Source of the DNA: Ulvibacterium sp.
GTDB lineage: Bacteria; Bacteroidota; Bacteroidia; Flavobacteriales; Flavobacteriaceae
Length of the DNA stretch: 64,000 bases
Assembly: GCF_028285715.1 (NCBI RefSeq)
Contig: NZ_JANQOO010000021.1
Coordinates: forward strand, 372,001 to 436,000
Reading direction: 5' to 3'
The notes below the pieces were generated by a model. The model saw nothing but the letters and a program-made list of their open reading frames with translations. It ran no database searches and was not told the origin of the DNA. A program made the translations under genes and the position numbers. Shown one piece after another: positions 46,193 through 56,240 of the stretch; positions within the stretch are counted from its first letter, which is position 1; the number at the start of each line of letters is the position of its first letter.

Positions 46193-47440
46193 ATGAACTT
46201 ATTTATAATACAACCCTTTCAAAGTCACTTGTATCCTGTATTTGGTTTGGCTCATAAGTTTGAGAGCCAAGGTAAAAAGGTGGTATTTACCACCACCCCC
46301 CAGCTCATTGGAATCTTAAAAAATGAAGGTTTCGAATATTGGGAATTTGCCTACCTATCCGAGTATATAATCAAGAACTATAAATCCTTTCTGGGTTTGC
46401 TCTTAAAAAGTTCGGTTTCAAAAGCGTTTTATAGGGAACGAAAAAAAGAGTTTGGAAATGCGTTTCGGCACACCCAAAAACTAATCGAGGAACTCAAGCC
46501 AACTCATGTATTTATAGATCAAAGTCTGGCTGAATACTATTTTTTCTTTAGACCTTTTGTCTCGAATATCACCATAGTACATACCAAAGTATACTCAGGA
46601 AAGACCAAAGGCATTCCCCCGATGAACTCAACGGTGATTCCAGAAACGAGCCTATTTTCAAAAATAAAAATTGAGCTTTTATGGATTAGGGAATTGTGGA
46701 AGCAACGATTTCGGGAACTAGTCTTAAAAACTGCTTTCTTAGGAAAGGATGAGACTTACTTCTGGAAAGAACATTGCAGGAAATATGGAATGCAATGGAA
46801 CAGACAAGTAGATTTAAATCATTCCCTGAACAGAGGGGTTAAAAATGTTGATCACCTCTTACTCCTACCTAGGGAATTGGAATTCCCACGTTTTAAGAAA
46901 CCCAAACATGTACGTTTTTTTGAAAAATTATCTCAAAAAAACGAAAGTGTTTACTATACCCCAACTTATTCTGACCTAAAAAGGAAATACCTTCTTGGAA
47001 ACAGTTTAAAGGTAATATATATGGCTTTTGGCACCTTAGCCCAAGGGGCAAAGGTCACTAACTTCTTCAATACGGTAATTTCAGTAGTCGGGGAGTTCTC
47101 GGAAACCGTACTCATTATTTCCAAAGGCAATCACAAAATGGAGTTGAAAAAAGCGAATAATGCATTCTCTTTTGATTATCTCCCCCAACAGGACGTGTTG
47201 TCCCATGCCGATTTGTTCATTACCCATGGAGGGTTGGGTTCGGTGAAAGAGGCCTTCCACAATAATGTACCCATGCTCGTTGTCCCCATGAATAAATTTA
47301 TAGACCAAAACGGCAATGCAGCTAGGGTAAAGGCCAATGGTCTTGGTGATTATATAAATATTGACAAGTATTCGAGGTCAGAGGTAATGAAAAAAATAAA
47401 AATGTTGTTGCCAGACCTCAAAGTTCAAATTGCCATTTAA
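46193..47440 (+). CDS. GT1-type (MGT/UGT-like) glycosyltransferase
   Basis: This is a 415-residue GT-B fold enzyme that should move a sugar from a nucleotide-sugar donor. The N-terminal MNLFIIQPFQSHLYPVFGLA holds the catalytic-type His12. The donor-binding motif near the end is THGGLGSVKEAFHNN, followed by PMNKFIDQNGNAARV. The start at 46193 was chosen because the fold begins there and a hairpin lies just upstream. A start at 46130 would add 21 residues unlike the family. It sits between peptide gene 3 and the C39 exporter, which makes the Cys-rich cores the likely acceptors. This is inferred. No other RiPP-type modifying enzyme is seen nearby. It could instead act on a small molecule or surface sugar. 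Confidence 0.84.
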   Translation: MNLFIIQPFQSHLYPVFGLAHKFESQGKKVVFTTTPQLIGILKNEGFEYWEFAYLSEYIIKNYKSFLGLLLKSSVSKAFYRERKKEFGNAFRHTQKLIEELKPTHVFIDQSLAEYYFFFRPFVSNITIVHTKVYSGKTKGIPPMNSTVIPETSLFSKIKIELLWIRELWKQRFRELVLKTAFLGKDETYFWKEHCRKYGMQWNRQVDLNHSLNRGVKNVDHLLLLPRELEFPRFKKPKHVRFFEKLSQKNESVYYTPTYSDLKRKYLLGNSLKVIYMAFGTLAQGAKVTNFFNTVISVVGEFSETVLIISKGNHKMELKKANNAFSFDYLPQQDVLSHADLFITHGGLGSVKEAFHNNVPMLVVPMNKFIDQNGNAARVKANGLGDYINIDKYSRSEVMKKIKMLLPDLKVQIAI

Positions 47441-47471
47441 AAAATGAAGTTTAAAATTTTGAAAACGGTCT

Positions 47472-49682
47472 ATGCCCAAAAAGTTTCCACACTACACCCA
47501 ACCCGATAGCAAGGACTGTGGACCTACATGTCTCAAGATTATTGCAAAACACTATGGTAAAACCGTTTCCCTGCCTCATATCCGGGAAATTAGTGAAACC
47601 ACAAGATCCGGGAGCAGCCTCTTGGATCTAAGTGACGCCGCTGAACACCTAGGCTTTAAAAGCCTTGGTGTAAAACTTTCCTATAAAGATCTTTTAAAGG
47701 CACCCCTACCCTGTATCCTACACTGGAACAAGGTACACTTTGTGGTATTGTATGGCGCGGAAACCAGCAAAAAAAATGGGGAAATGTTAAAAACTTCAGA
47801 TCCGGGTTATGGGCTATTGAACCACTCTAAAGAAGAATTGTTGAAATCATGGATTGGCAACAACGCCGACGAAAATACTGAAGAGGGTATAGCACTACTT
47901 TTGGAGCCTACTTCCAAATTCTATCAAAGTGAATTTAACGAAGGTCGGGTAAAACCTTTGGGACTATCCTTCCTAACAAGTTACTTGATTAAATATAAAA
48001 GGTTTATCTGGCAACTGGTCATTGGTCTTTTGGCCGGCAGCTTACTCCAGGTCATCTTCCCTTTCCTGACCCAAAGTATAGTAGATGTAGGAATCAAGAA
48101 TCAGGACATTAATTTTGTTTATCTCATTTTATTCGCTCAACTAGCCTTATTCTTGGGCAGGACGGGAGTGGAGGTAATCAGGAGTTGGATACTGTTACAC
48201 CTAAGCACGCGTATAAATATTTCCTTGGTATCCGATTTTTTCATCAAGCTTATGAAACTCCCGATATCATTTTTTGATACCCGAATGACCGGTGATATCC
48301 TTCAACGCATAAATGATCATAACCGTATTGAGCGAATACTAACAACTTCATCTTTGAACGTACTGTTTTCCATGATAAATGTGGTGGTATTTGGATTGGT
48401 CCTAGCCTACTATAGCCTTTTGATTTTCAGCATATTTTTGATAGGAAGCATTCTGTATTTCATTTGGATTATTGTTTTCTTGAAAAAACGGAGGGATTTG
48501 GACTATAAGCGATTTTCACAAATAAGCCAGGAACAAAGTAAAGTCATAGAGCTGATAAACGGGATGCAGACCATAAAACTGCATAATGCCGAGAAAAAGA
48601 AACGCTGGGGATGGGAGTTTCTTCAGGCCCGCCTGTTCAAAATTTCAATTGAAAGCCTGGCTTTGGAGCAGTATCAAAGCGTGGGTTCGGGTTTCATCAA
48701 TGAATTAAAGAATATTCTAATTACAGTTCTTTCCGCCAAATTGGTCATTGATGGGGATATTACTTTGGGGATGATGTTAGCCATTTCCTATATCGTCGGT
48801 CAATTGAATTCCCCTATTTCCCAGCTGATTAATTTCATAAAAGAAATCCAAGATGCCAAAATATCATTGGAACGCCTTGGTGAAATACATAATAAAAAAG
48901 ATGAGGAAGGTGACATCCGGGAAAAAATTAATGCTATTCCCGCTAATCTGGATTTTTTTATCAAGAATCTATCCTTCAGATATCGAGGTTCGGACAAGTT
49001 TGTCCTGCAAGGGTTGGATTTACATATTCCTTCTAATAAAGTAACAGCCATCGTAGGAACTAGCGGTAGTGGAAAGAGCACCCTAATGAAATTGCTTCTG
49101 CGGTTTTATGAGCCTTCTAAAGGCAAAATAAAATTTGGTACTTATGACACCAGGAATATATCCCAAAAAGTTTGGAGGGATAAATGCGGTGTGGTCATGC
49201 AAGAAGACTATATCTTCAATGATACCATTGCCAATAACATAGCTATAGGCGTAGACCATATTGATAAAAAACGCCTAAAATATGCTGTTGAAGTGGCTAA
49301 TATTGAGGAATATATCGAAGAACTGCCATTATCCTATAACACAAAAATTGGAATGGAAGGAATCGGTTTAAGTACCGGACAGAAACAAAGGTTACTCATA
49401 GCCAGGGCAGTATATAAAAACCCGGATTATTTATTTTTTGATGAGGCAACATCAGCACTTGATGCAAACAATGAGAAGGTAATTATGGAAAAGTTGGATC
49501 GATTCTTTACCAACAAAACGGTTTTGGTTATCGCGCATAGATTAAGTACCGTAAAAAATGCCCATCAAATTGTGGTATTGGACAATGGCAAGATAGTGGA
49601 GATAGGAAATCATCGTGCTTTGGTAAAGCAACAGGGAGCATACTTTAATTTGGTAAAAAATCAATTGGAATTAGGAAATTAA
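47472..49682 (+). CDS. C39 peptidase-containing ABC exporter (PCAT)
   Basis: This is a 736-residue bifunctional exporter that cuts the leader after Gly-Gly and exports the core peptide. The N-terminal C39 domain reads HYTQPDSKDCGPTCLKIIAK, with catalytic Cys16 and Gln10, and the His in ILHWNKVHFVVLYG. A six-helix membrane domain follows (about residues 170-450). The ATPase domain has Walker A GTSGSGKST (529-537), signature LSTGQKQRLL, Walker B DYLFFDEATSALD and H-loop VIAHRLS. All catalytic residues are present. It lies 31 bases after the glycosyltransferase and abuts the HlyD gene. The match between a C39 domain and the double-glycine leaders upstream is direct. Confidence 0.95.
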   Translation: MPKKFPHYTQPDSKDCGPTCLKIIAKHYGKTVSLPHIREISETTRSGSSLLDLSDAAEHLGFKSLGVKLSYKDLLKAPLPCILHWNKVHFVVLYGAETSKKNGEMLKTSDPGYGLLNHSKEELLKSWIGNNADENTEEGIALLLEPTSKFYQSEFNEGRVKPLGLSFLTSYLIKYKRFIWQLVIGLLAGSLLQVIFPFLTQSIVDVGIKNQDINFVYLILFAQLALFLGRTGVEVIRSWILLHLSTRINISLVSDFFIKLMKLPISFFDTRMTGDILQRINDHNRIERILTTSSLNVLFSMINVVVFGLVLAYYSLLIFSIFLIGSILYFIWIIVFLKKRRDLDYKRFSQISQEQSKVIELINGMQTIKLHNAEKKKRWGWEFLQARLFKISIESLALEQYQSVGSGFINELKNILITVLSAKLVIDGDITLGMMLAISYIVGQLNSPISQLINFIKEIQDAKISLERLGEIHNKKDEEGDIREKINAIPANLDFFIKNLSFRYRGSDKFVLQGLDLHIPSNKVTAIVGTSGSGKSTLMKLLLRFYEPSKGKIKFGTYDTRNISQKVWRDKCGVVMQEDYIFNDTIANNIAIGVDHIDKKRLKYAVEVANIEEYIEELPLSYNTKIGMEGIGLSTGQKQRLLIARAVYKNPDYLFFDEATSALDANNEKVIMEKLDRFFTNKTVLVIAHRLSTVKNAHQIVVLDNGKIVEIGNHRALVKQQGAYFNLVKNQLELGN

Positions 49683-50975
49683 ATGGGTGATACTTTAGAC
49701 AATATAAAATTACGGAGTGAAGAGGTTCAGGAGATACTTACCAGGGTTCCTCATTGGATGATACGCTGGGGCAGCACCTTGTTCTTATCCCTTATTGTTT
49801 TGGTATTGGCCATCTCATGGTTTATTAAATATCCCGATTTAATAATGTCCCAAGCGATCATCACCACCAAAACCCCTCCACAAAAGGAGTTTGCGATGGT
49901 TTCTGCAAAATTTGACTCAATACATGTGATTGAATCTCAAGAGGTAAATAAGAACTCTGTTTTGGCGGTCTTGGAAAATACGGCCAACACAGAAGATGTT
50001 CTATATCTACAATCCATACTTGATACCATTAAGATATCGGATAAATCCATTGAATTTCCTTTTGATAGTCTTCCTATTCTATTTTTAGGAGACATAAACC
50101 AAAGTTTTGCATTGTTCGAAAACAGCTATTTTCAATACAAATTGAATAAACGATTACAACCTTTTTCCAACGAGGCAATTGCCAATGAGATTTCCCTTGC
50201 GGAACTGAGAAAGAGGCTCTCCAGTTTGGAAGATCAATTTGCCCTTAGTAAATCTGAATTGGCTTTTAAGAAATCTGATCTGAATCGCCACGAGGGCTTG
50301 TACGAAAAAGGAGTAATCTCCCAACAGGAATTTGAAAACAAGAAGCTGGAAGTATTGTCCTCTGAAAGGAATACAAAAACACTTGGGGCCTCAATTTCCC
50401 AAATACGAGAGGCCATAGGAGGGGCCAAGAAAACATCAAAAGAAACCGAGATTTCAAGGACCAGAGAGGAAGTGCAATTGTTGAAGACTACTATCCAAGC
50501 CTTTAATCAATTAAAGCAGGCCATTAAGGATTGGGAAAACACCTTTGTATTCAAGTCAGAAATTAAGGGCAAGGTTTCCTTTATGAACTATTGGGACCAA
50601 AACCAGTCCGTATTTCAAGGAGATCTTGTCTTTACCATAATACCTTCCGACAATTTAGATTATGTGGCAAAATTGAAGACACCTTCTCAAAATTCGGGGA
50701 AAATTAAGTTAGGACAATCCGTTAATGTGAAACTTGAAAACTATCCAGAAACCGAATTTGGCATCTTAAAGGGAGAAGTTGAAAATATTTCCCTAACACC
50801 GGACAAGGACGGCTTTTATTTGGTGGACGTCTCCCTACCGAAGGAAATGATTACGAGCTATGGCAAGGAAATTGATTTTAAGCAGGAAATGCGCGGGGGA
50901 GCCGAGATCATTACAGAGGATTTGAGACTTCTAGAACGATTTTTTTATCAGTTTAAGGAAGCCTTCGAAAGATAA
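49683..50975 (+). CDS. HlyD-family membrane fusion (periplasmic adaptor) protein
   Basis: This is a 430-residue adaptor that links the ABC exporter to an outer membrane channel. One N-terminal membrane helix (GSTLFLSLIVLVLAISWFI) is followed by a lipoyl-like half, a long coiled-coil hairpin (about residues 165-285, including LAELRKRLSSLEDQFALSKS) and a beta-barrel domain with KLKTPSQNSGKIKLGQSVNV. Its ATG follows the exporter stop without a gap. No TolC-like gene is in the island, so a shared outer membrane protein encoded elsewhere is likely used. Confidence 0.9.
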   Translation: MGDTLDNIKLRSEEVQEILTRVPHWMIRWGSTLFLSLIVLVLAISWFIKYPDLIMSQAIITTKTPPQKEFAMVSAKFDSIHVIESQEVNKNSVLAVLENTANTEDVLYLQSILDTIKISDKSIEFPFDSLPILFLGDINQSFALFENSYFQYKLNKRLQPFSNEAIANEISLAELRKRLSSLEDQFALSKSELAFKKSDLNRHEGLYEKGVISQQEFENKKLEVLSSERNTKTLGASISQIREAIGGAKKTSKETEISRTREEVQLLKTTIQAFNQLKQAIKDWENTFVFKSEIKGKVSFMNYWDQNQSVFQGDLVFTIIPSDNLDYVAKLKTPSQNSGKIKLGQSVNVKLENYPETEFGILKGEVENISLTPDKDGFYLVDVSLPKEMITSYGKEIDFKQEMRGGAEIITEDLRLLERFFYQFKEAFER

Positions 50976-51126
50976 TCCACATCCAAATTTCCCACCTAAT
51001 TTCTTTGATGTAACCAGGAAAGCAATTTTCCAAGATTCCACAAATTAAGAGCGTCCTTTTTTGTTTCTTTCACTGTCTTCTTGCATCTTTGCATGCTGAC
51101 CACTTTAGACCTCAACAATAAAGCTC

Positions 51127-54100
51127 ATGAAGAATTTAACTTCCGGGAATTCCGTATCCCTAGGGATTACCCTCTTAATACTTCTTATATCTTGTGGACA
51201 AAAGGACACCCCTCCTACCCTTTTTTCTAAAATTGAACCCTCACAATCCGGAATCCATTTCCATAACCGACTCATGGAGAACGATTCTATAAATATTATA
51301 GACAATGAGTTTGTGTACAACGGGGCCGGGGTAGCTTTAGGCGACTTAAATGGCGACGGGTTGGATGATATTTTTTTTGCCGGAAACCAAGTGGACAATA
51401 CACTGTTTTTAAATGAGGGTAATCTAAAATTCGAGGATATTTCCCAGGAGGCACAAATAGGAAAACCAGATTCACTTCTTTGGTCTTCTGGAGTATCCAT
51501 AGTTGATATTAATGCTGATGGCAAAAAGGATATTTATATTTGTAATACCTTTTACAGGGACTCATTAAGACGAAAAAATCTACTTTATATCAATCAGGGA
51601 TCAGATGGATCGGGCGTCCCTCGGTTTAAGGAAATGGGAGAGACTTATGGCGTTGACGACGAGACCTATTCTTCCCACTCCCAATTTTTTGATTACGACA
51701 ATGATGGTGACCTAGACCTTTTTATAGGTGTGAATCGGATTGAGGGAATAGACCCAAGTGAGTTTCGTCCTTTGGAGGATGATGGCACCTCTATGAGTAA
51801 GGATAAACTCTATGAAAACCAATGGAACGACAGTTTGCAACATCCCATTTTTGTTGATGTCTCCGAAAAAGCGGGCATTCGCTACCACGGTTATAGCCAC
51901 AGTACATTAATCAATGATTTTAATGAGGACGGTTGGTTGGATATTTACGTGGCCAACGATTTTTTGAGTAACGACCTGATGTATATCAATAATCAGGATG
52001 GCACCTTTACCAATCGTGCTGGAGAGGCCTTTCAACACTTCAGTCTTTCCTCTATGGGCAGTGATATTGCCGATATTGATAATGACGGACGTTTGGACAT
52101 CTACATTACGGAAATGCAACCCTATTACAACAAACGAAAAAAATTATTTCAGGGTCCCAGTAGTTATCAAAAGGAAATTTTCACCAAAAGGTATGGGTAT
52201 GAGAGTCAATATGCCAGAAATACCATGCAATTGAATTTGGGAATAAATCCCGAAACCGGAATCCCCATTTTTGGGGATATGGGTATGTATGCCGGAATCC
52301 AGGAAACGGATTGGAGCTGGGCACCACTTTTTGCGGATTTGGACAATGATGGCTGGCAGGATTTGTTTATTACAAACGGCTTCCCCAAGGACGTAACCGA
52401 TAGGGATTTTGGCGATTTCAGGGTTACCGCTAGTCGCTTGGTGAGCAAAGAAACCTTGATTGCCGCTATCCCAGAGATAAAAATCCCAAATTTTGCCTTT
52501 AAGAATCAAGGAGACCTTGGATTTACGGATGCTACCCAGGAATGGGGTCTAAACTTTGGCACTTATTCCAGCGGAGCGGCTTACGGGGATTTGGATATGG
52601 ACGGTGATCTGGACTTGGTCATTAACAACATTAATGAGCCAGCATTGTTGTTGCAGAATAACTTGGATTTGATGGCTACCAATAACCATTATCTGCGCAT
52701 TGCCCTGGTTGGGGAAGAAAGCAATCCGGCAGCAATAGGTACGGTTGTTGCCCTTTATGCGGATGGGGCCGTTCAGAAGAAATCCGTATTGTCCGGAAGG
52801 GGGTATCTTTCTCAACCGGAACAAGTACTACATTTTGGATTGGGTGAAACTTCCATGGCAGATAGTATCATTATCCAGTGGCCAGGGAAAGCCAGACAAA
52901 AGTTGACCCAGATAGCCGCTGATTCAGTGCTTCGGATTACGTACCGGGCTTCGAGTTCACCAACAGGCTCTTCAAAGCAAAATATGGAAAAATCCATGTT
53001 TAAGGAGGTTTCCAAAGTATACGACCTTGACCACCTGAGTACGGATCATGATTTTATCGATTTTAATTTTCAGCGAACACTGCCGCATAAATTTTCCCAA
53101 TATGGACCTTCCTTGGCTGTCGGGGATGTCAATAACGATGGCTTGGACGATATGTTCGTGGCAGCAAGTAGAGAATTCAAGCAAAAATGGTTCATACAGC
53201 AGAGAGATGGTTCATTTAAACAGAGCGAGGTTACCTATAAAAAGGACCTTGAATTACATGAGGAAGATGCAGGGACCTTGCTTTTTGATGCGGATAACGA
53301 TGGTGACCTAGATTTGTATATTGCCCGCGGCTGCGGACAATATCCTGCTGGACACGAGTTTTATAAGGATATGCTTTTTATCAATGATGGAGAGGGCAAT
53401 TTTTCGGAAAGTATCGAATCACTTCCAAGTATTACAGCAAATTCCTCAGCGGTAAAAGCAGCCGATTATGACCGTGACGGTGATTTGGATCTATTTGTGG
53501 GGAGTAGGGTTTTGCCTTTTTCCTATCCCTTGTCAGATCGTTCCTATATCCTACAAAATCAAAGCACACAGGGGAATCCAAAATTTGTTGATGTAACTAG
53601 TGATGTTTTCCCCGAAACCAGTCTGGGATTGATAAGTGATGCGCTTTGGACAGATTTCAATGGAGACTTCTGGCCAGATTTGATTTTGGCAGGAGAATGG
53701 ATGCCTCTTCGTTTTTTTAGAAACGACAATGGAAAATTGATAGAAGTTACGAAGGAATCCGGTATCGCAGACAATACGGGTTGGTGGAACAGCCTTGCAG
53801 CAGCAGATCTGGACAATGATGGTGATACCGATTATATAGCGGGCAATTCCGGGAAAAATATATATTTCAAAGGTAGTGTGGACGAGCCTGTTCGTGTATA
53901 TGCAAAGGATTTGGACAATAATGGCACTGTGGATCCCTTAATTTCCTATTATTTAAGGGATAGCCTCGGTACACGAAAGGAGTATTTATACCATCCGTGG
54001 CAAGACGTAACCAAGCAATTCGTAGGTATCCGTAAAAAGTTCAATTCGTTCGGTGAATTTGGAGAATCAACACTTCCCGAGATGTTTTCTGATGGTCTGT

Positions 54101-54708
54101 TGGATGATGCCACGGTTTTGTCCTTCAACTATATGCAATCCTCGTGGATAGAAAATCTAGGAAACGGAAAATTTAAAATCCATCCGCTGCCCACGGCCGC
54201 GCAACTGGCACCTATCTATGGAATAGTGCCAAAATATTTGGATGACGATAACTTCATAGATCTATTGTTGATAGGCAATGATTATGGTATGGAGGTGCAA
54301 CAGGGTCCTGCGGATGCCCTGGTAGGTTTGGCTCTTAGAAACACAGGGAAAGGAGACTTCGTTCCTATTTCTTTGGAGAAAAGCCATTTTCTTGTGCCAG
54401 GTGATGGAAAAAGCTTGGTTACCTTAAACATTGCCAATGAAAAAATGCTTGTGGTGGCCTCGCAAAACAACGATTCCCTTCGGGTTTTCGAACCTAGAAA
54501 AAAGCTAATTAGGGAATTGATAAAACTGGAACCTACCGAAATAAAGACCCAAATCAAATTGAAGGATGGTTCCCAAAACGTTCAGGAGTTTTATTGGGGT
54601 AGTTCCTTCCAATCGCAGTCAAGCAGAACCTTGGTTATCAATCCCAAAGCTACAGAAGTACGCATTTTTGATTACCTAGGAAATGAGACACGCAAAATTG
54701 ATTTTTGA
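51127..54708 (+). CDS. FG-GAP/VCBS repeat lipoprotein with ASPIC/UnbV domain
   Basis: This is a 1193-residue surface lipoprotein. A signal (GITLLILLISCGQ) ends in a lipobox Cys. Many Ca-binding FG-GAP repeats follow, for example DYDNDGDLDLFIG, DIDNDGRLDIYITE, DLDMDGDLDLVINN and DADNDGDLDLYIARG, which form beta-propellers. An ASPIC/UnbV-type domain sits in the middle (LSGRGYLSQPEQVLHFGLGE). Such proteins often accompany SusC/SusD pairs and may bind glycans, but no reaction is known. Here it is separated from susCD by the peptide island. It is convergent with the sulfatase gene, 13 bases apart. Confidence 0.9.
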   Translation: MKNLTSGNSVSLGITLLILLISCGQKDTPPTLFSKIEPSQSGIHFHNRLMENDSINIIDNEFVYNGAGVALGDLNGDGLDDIFFAGNQVDNTLFLNEGNLKFEDISQEAQIGKPDSLLWSSGVSIVDINADGKKDIYICNTFYRDSLRRKNLLYINQGSDGSGVPRFKEMGETYGVDDETYSSHSQFFDYDNDGDLDLFIGVNRIEGIDPSEFRPLEDDGTSMSKDKLYENQWNDSLQHPIFVDVSEKAGIRYHGYSHSTLINDFNEDGWLDIYVANDFLSNDLMYINNQDGTFTNRAGEAFQHFSLSSMGSDIADIDNDGRLDIYITEMQPYYNKRKKLFQGPSSYQKEIFTKRYGYESQYARNTMQLNLGINPETGIPIFGDMGMYAGIQETDWSWAPLFADLDNDGWQDLFITNGFPKDVTDRDFGDFRVTASRLVSKETLIAAIPEIKIPNFAFKNQGDLGFTDATQEWGLNFGTYSSGAAYGDLDMDGDLDLVINNINEPALLLQNNLDLMATNNHYLRIALVGEESNPAAIGTVVALYADGAVQKKSVLSGRGYLSQPEQVLHFGLGETSMADSIIIQWPGKARQKLTQIAADSVLRITYRASSSPTGSSKQNMEKSMFKEVSKVYDLDHLSTDHDFIDFNFQRTLPHKFSQYGPSLAVGDVNNDGLDDMFVAASREFKQKWFIQQRDGSFKQSEVTYKKDLELHEEDAGTLLFDADNDGDLDLYIARGCGQYPAGHEFYKDMLFINDGEGNFSESIESLPSITANSSAVKAADYDRDGDLDLFVGSRVLPFSYPLSDRSYILQNQSTQGNPKFVDVTSDVFPETSLGLISDALWTDFNGDFWPDLILAGEWMPLRFFRNDNGKLIEVTKESGIADNTGWWNSLAAADLDNDGDTDYIAGNSGKNIYFKGSVDEPVRVYAKDLDNNGTVDPLISYYLRDSLGTRKEYLYHPWQDVTKQFVGIRKKFNSFGEFGESTLPEMFSDGLLDDATVLSFNYMQSSWIENLGNGKFKIHPLPTAAQLAPIYGIVPKYLDDDNFIDLLLIGNDYGMEVQQGPADALVGLALRNTGKGDFVPISLEKSHFLVPGDGKSLVTLNIANEKMLVVASQNNDSLRVFEPRKKLIRELIKLEPTEIKTQIKLKDGSQNVQEFYWGSSFQSQSSRTLVINPKATEVRIFDYLGNETRKIDF

Positions 54709-54721
54709 AAGCAGTTTTCCC

Positions 54722-56212
54722 TTAGTATTCGTTTTCATGTTTATAATCGCCATAGCGATACTTAATGGTTCGTTTTAGGGGAATATTCATTCCTTGCGTT
54801 TCTTCCTGCCAATCATAAATGGCAGTAGCCATGGATTTTACAATTTCCTGCTTGTCGGGATCGGCTATGAGATTGTACATTTCATCGGGGTCGTTTTCCA
54901 AATCATAGAGTTCGTTTCTATCCCACAGCCCATGATACTTGATATATTTATATTTATCGGTGCGCATTCCAAATACCGTGGGCGTCATCGGAAAATCATA
55001 TTCCCAATAGTATTCATAAAATACTTCTTTACGGGCGGGAGCATTCGAATCGCCGGTCAAAATGGGAATAAAGGAAACCCCGGGCATATTCTCCGGTTTT
55101 TGCACGCTGGCTACATCAAAAACTGTTGGGGCTATATCTATATTTTGTACCATCTGTTTTGGGGTCTTGCCCCCTTGGAATAATTCCGGGCAACGTACCA
55201 ATAAAGGAACTTTAACGGATTCCTCATAGAAATGGCGCTTGTCTATCAACCCATGCTCGCCCCAACTAAAACCATTATCACCCATATAGATGACCAAGGT
55301 GGACTCATCCAGACCTTCCTTTTCCAAGTAGTCCATAACGGCACCGACGCTATCGTCCACCCCCAAAAGTGTTTCACAGTAGTCTACCACCATTGCATGT
55401 AAATCCCGGTTGTCATGATACATATAATCCACGCCATGCCAGCTTATGCGTTGATCGGCAACCCATTGTGGCCATTTGAGGTCTCTGTATTCTCCTGTCT
55501 TGGTCTGATCATAAGTTTTTGGTAAAGTGATTTTCCTTCCTTTGTACCGTCCTTTGTGACGTCTAGCTGGTTGAAAACCGGCATGCACAGCCTTGTGGGA
55601 TAAATAGAGAAAAAAAGGTTTCTTTTTGTTCCGTTTCTTTAACCAATCCAACGCATGTTCGGTTAACAAATCGGTAATGTAGGTAGAGTCCTTATAAGCA
55701 ACTCTAGTTCCGTTGATGTTCAAGGTGGGATTGTAATACACCCCTTGTCCTGGGAAGCTCTCCCAATGCGAAAAACCGGGCTGGGGTTCGTCCCCATGAT
55801 CTCCCATATGCCATTTTCCAAAAAAACCGGTCTGATAGCCCGCTTTCTGTAAATATTGTGGGAAATAGGTAAGGTTTCCCGGGTCGGGCGCTTGGTTATC
55901 AACAATGGTATGGGAGTGTGAAAACTGTCCTGTAAGAATGGAGGCCCTACTAGGGGAGCATAACGATGTAGTTACAAAAGCATTGGGTAAATAGGCCCCT
56001 TCAGCGGCCAATCTGTCCATATTTGGGGTTTCCAACCACGGTACTTTCCCTGTGAAACCCATATAATCATATCTGTGATCATCCGTAAGAATAAAAATCA
56101 CATTACGAGGTTTCTTTTTTATCGGTTCCTCGGGATTGTAATTGGCAAAAGTGCCTGAACTATAAGACATGAAGCCCAAGGCCACGCTCAAAAAAAGAAT
56201 TGTGTTTTTCAT
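54722..56212 (-). CDS. Sulfatase (S1 family, Cys-type)
   Basis: This is a 496-residue exported sulfatase that removes sulfate esters from a glycan. After a signal peptide comes NVIFILTDDHRYDYMGF with the metal-binding Asp pair, and the signature SLCSPSRASILTGQ, in which Cys85 is converted to formylglycine by a maturase encoded elsewhere. Further marks are VIYMGDNGFSWGEHG and DKRHFYEESVKVPLL. It is the last gene of the minus-strand glycan operon, 28 bases after the GH9 gene. It implies that the target polysaccharide is sulfated, as many algal glycans are. The sulfate position cannot be read. Confidence 0.93.
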   Translation of the reverse strand: MKNTILFLSVALGFMSYSSGTFANYNPEEPIKKKPRNVIFILTDDHRYDYMGFTGKVPWLETPNMDRLAAEGAYLPNAFVTTSLCSPSRASILTGQFSHSHTIVDNQAPDPGNLTYFPQYLQKAGYQTGFFGKWHMGDHGDEPQPGFSHWESFPGQGVYYNPTLNINGTRVAYKDSTYITDLLTEHALDWLKKRNKKKPFFLYLSHKAVHAGFQPARRHKGRYKGRKITLPKTYDQTKTGEYRDLKWPQWVADQRISWHGVDYMYHDNRDLHAMVVDYCETLLGVDDSVGAVMDYLEKEGLDESTLVIYMGDNGFSWGEHGLIDKRHFYEESVKVPLLVRCPELFQGGKTPKQMVQNIDIAPTVFDVASVQKPENMPGVSFIPILTGDSNAPARKEVFYEYYWEYDFPMTPTVFGMRTDKYKYIKYHGLWDRNELYDLENDPDEMYNLIADPDKQEIVKSMATAIYDWQEETQGMNIPLKRTIKYRYGDYKHENEY

Positions 56213-56240
56213 GGGTTTAAAATTTATTCACTTTAGTATT

